A stretch of DNA of 64,000 nt from CAVRAW01 sp963716135 (GTDB lineage Bacteria > Planctomycetota > Planctomycetia > Pirellulales > JADZDJ01): contig OY970289.1 in assembly GCA_963716135.1 (NCBI GenBank), positions 2,294,001 through 2,358,000 on the forward strand, given 5' to 3'. The notes beneath the pieces were generated by a model that saw only the letters and a program-made list of their open reading frames with translations, did not search any database and was not told the DNA's origin. Position 1 is the stretch's first letter. The number at the start of each line of letters is the position of its first letter. Position numbers and translations under genes: made by a program. Of this stretch, positions 62,787 to 64,000 are shown piece by piece.

Positions 62787-64000
62787 TCAATCCTCGTCTG
62801 AGCGCAGTTTCGCCAGCACGCTGTAATCTTCCAGCGTGCTGGTGTCGCCGACCGATTCCTTCCCGGCCGCGATGTCGCGCAATAGCCGGCGCATGATCTT
62901 CCCGCTGCGCGTTTTGGGGAGCGAATTGGTGAAGCGCACGTCGTCCGGCACGGCCAACGCCCCAATTTCCTTCCGAACGTGTTTCTTCAGCTCTTCGCGC
63001 AGCGATTCGCTCGGCGTGCCGTTCTTGAGCACCACAAACACCGCCACCGCATCCCCCTTGAGTTCGTGCGGCCGGCCTACGGCGGCCGCTTCGGCCACGG
63101 CCGGATGGCTGACCAGCGCGCTTTCGATCTCGATCGTGCTGAGCCGATGTCCGGCGACGTTCAGCACGTCGTCAATGCGCCCCATGATCCAGTAGTAGCC
63201 GTCGGCATCGCAGCGGGCATTGTCGCCGGCCAGATACACGTGCGGCACTTTCGACCAATACTGCTGCTTGTAACGCTCGTCGTCCCCCCAAATCCCGCGC
63301 AACATTCCAGGCCACGGCTTTTGTATCACCAGCCAACCGCCGTGTCCCTGCGGCACCGGCTTGCCGGCCGCATCGACAATCGCCGGCACAATCCCCGGCA
63401 ACGGCTTGCAGCAGCTTCCCGGCTTGGTAGGAATCGCCCCCGGCAGCGGGCTCATCATCGTGGCCCCCGTCTCGGTTTGCCACCAGGTATCGACAATCGG
63501 GCAGCGCTCCTTGCCGATTTTGCGGTGATACCACATCCACGCCTCGGGATTGATCCCCTCGCCGACCGTCCCCAGCAGCCGTAGGCTCGAAAGATCGCAC
63601 TTATCGACCCACTCATCCCCCCATTTGATGAAAGCTCGAATCGCGGTGGGCGCCGTGTACAAAATCGTGATCCGGTATTTTTCGATCAACCGCCAGAATC
63701 GCCCTTCATCCGGCGCGTTGGGCGCGCCTTCGTACATGAAAACGGTGGCGCCCGCCGTCAGCGGTCCGTAAACCACGTACGTATGCCCCGTGACCCAGCC
63801 AATGTCGGCGGTGCACCAGAAAACGTCCTCCTCCCGGTAATCGAACACCCATTGGAACGTTTTCTTGGCGTACAGGTTGTAGCCGGCGGTCGTGTGCTTG
63901 ATTCCCTTGGGCTTCCCGGTCGAACCGCTGGTGTACAGGATGAACAGCGGCGCTTCGCTATCCATAGGCTCGGCGGGACAATCGGCCGAGGCGTCTTCCA
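62787..64000 (-). CDS. acs: Acetyl-CoA synthetase, 5' part beyond window
   Basis: Acs activates acetate to acetyl-CoA through an acetyl-AMP intermediate. The adenylation P-loop LYTSGSTGKPKGIKHTTAGY is near the right edge. DTWWQTETGA, GRIDDVLNVAGHRLST and the acetylatable lysine region PKTRSGKIMRRLLR at the C-terminus are present. The visible 404 residues are about 60% of the usual 650; the N-terminal part lies beyond 64000 and the frame stays open to the edge. With cstA and csrA it fits growth on acetate and peptides under carbon limitation. Confidence 0.95.
   Translation of the reverse strand, partial: EDASADCPAEPMDSEAPLFILYTSGSTGKPKGIKHTTAGYNLYAKKTFQWVFDYREEDVFWCTADIGWVTGHTYVVYGPLTAGATVFMYEGAPNAPDEGRFWRLIEKYRITILYTAPTAIRAFIKWGDEWVDKCDLSSLRLLGTVGEGINPEAWMWYHRKIGKERCPIVDTWWQTETGATMMSPLPGAIPTKPGSCCKPLPGIVPAIVDAAGKPVPQGHGGWLVIQKPWPGMLRGIWGDDERYKQQYWSKVPHVYLAGDNARCDADGYYWIMGRIDDVLNVAGHRLSTIEIESALVSHPAVAEAAAVGRPHELKGDAVAVFVVLKNGTPSESLREELKKHVRKEIGALAVPDDVRFTNSLPKTRSGKIMRRLLRDIAAGKESVGDTSTLEDYSVLAKLRSDED

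Overview
This window is a GC-rich, densely packed bacterial chromosome segment. Its gene content points to the Planctomycetota, most likely the Pirellulales. That placement is an inference from several traits: an mraZ with no dcw cluster behind it, a 95-residue protein and secreted Tyr/Pro-rich and His-rich proteins of planctomycete type, SUMF1 and DUF1361 proteins, many secreted orphans, weak use of Shine-Dalgarno sites, and outer-membrane genes (LptE-like, BamD-like, KdsB). Almost everything is chromosomal housekeeping. I see no phage, transposase, integron or CRISPR array.

Layout. At 1-2 kb lie asnS (cut by the window edge) and trxB. At 2-5 kb are cstA and a lone short fliM. A long minus-strand block at 5-15 kb reads, in transcription order, phoH, a PgpH-like HD phosphodiesterase, ybeY, a CorC/CNNM-like CBS protein, recO, a BamD-like lipoprotein, an LptE-like lipoprotein, folP and proA. 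It joins RNA maturation and recombination genes to outer-membrane assembly. Envelope and nucleotide genes follow at 15.8-18.8 kb (cdsA, uppS, purA), then two His/Gly-rich exported paralogues, a SpoU methyltransferase and a thioredoxin-like protein. A peptide-type ABC importer (binding protein plus two permeases, no ATPase) lies at 21-25 kb. The middle holds rdgB, mtaB, clpS, an M20 peptidase, serS, glmM, a second phosphohexomutase, a short uvrC, orphan mraZ, pyrG, kdsB, glmS and a CAU tRNA. The right third has a GT-C membrane transferase, a SUMF1 protein, carbonic anhydrase, an Lgt with a PDZ-like insertion, an ECF sigma/anti-sigma pair, csrA, a LigD-type phosphoesterase protein, a large adhesin-like repeat protein, a HEAT-repeat protein, tandem DUF1361 proteins, cysK and acs (cut by the window edge).

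Two features of the whole window stand out. First, at least fourteen genes, several normally essential (asnS, glmS, folP), are broken by single-base shifts. Most can be repaired by changing a short G or C run by one base, so I read them as sequence errors and annotate the genes as intact loci. Second, gene borders carry many short-period degenerate repeats and imperfect inverted repeats. The main family has the unit AGAAGGC/AGAAAGC; others are built on CGGAGT, ATGAACA, AATGCCTA or ACCGC(A/C)AAGGCGC units. Several sit directly against start codons, one forms part of the LptE-like signal peptide, and one supplies the ribosome-binding site and start codon of the thioredoxin-like gene. This is the best candidate here for something poorly described.

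Functionally, glmM, glmS, uppS, kdsB, cdsA, lgt, the LptE-like and BamD-like proteins together supply precursors and assembly factors for a Gram-negative envelope. Other genes cover translation (asnS, serS, tRNA, mtaB, ybeY), nucleotide metabolism and pool cleaning (purA, pyrG, rdgB), amino acids and cofactors (proA, cysK, folP) and carbon use (cstA, acs, csrA).
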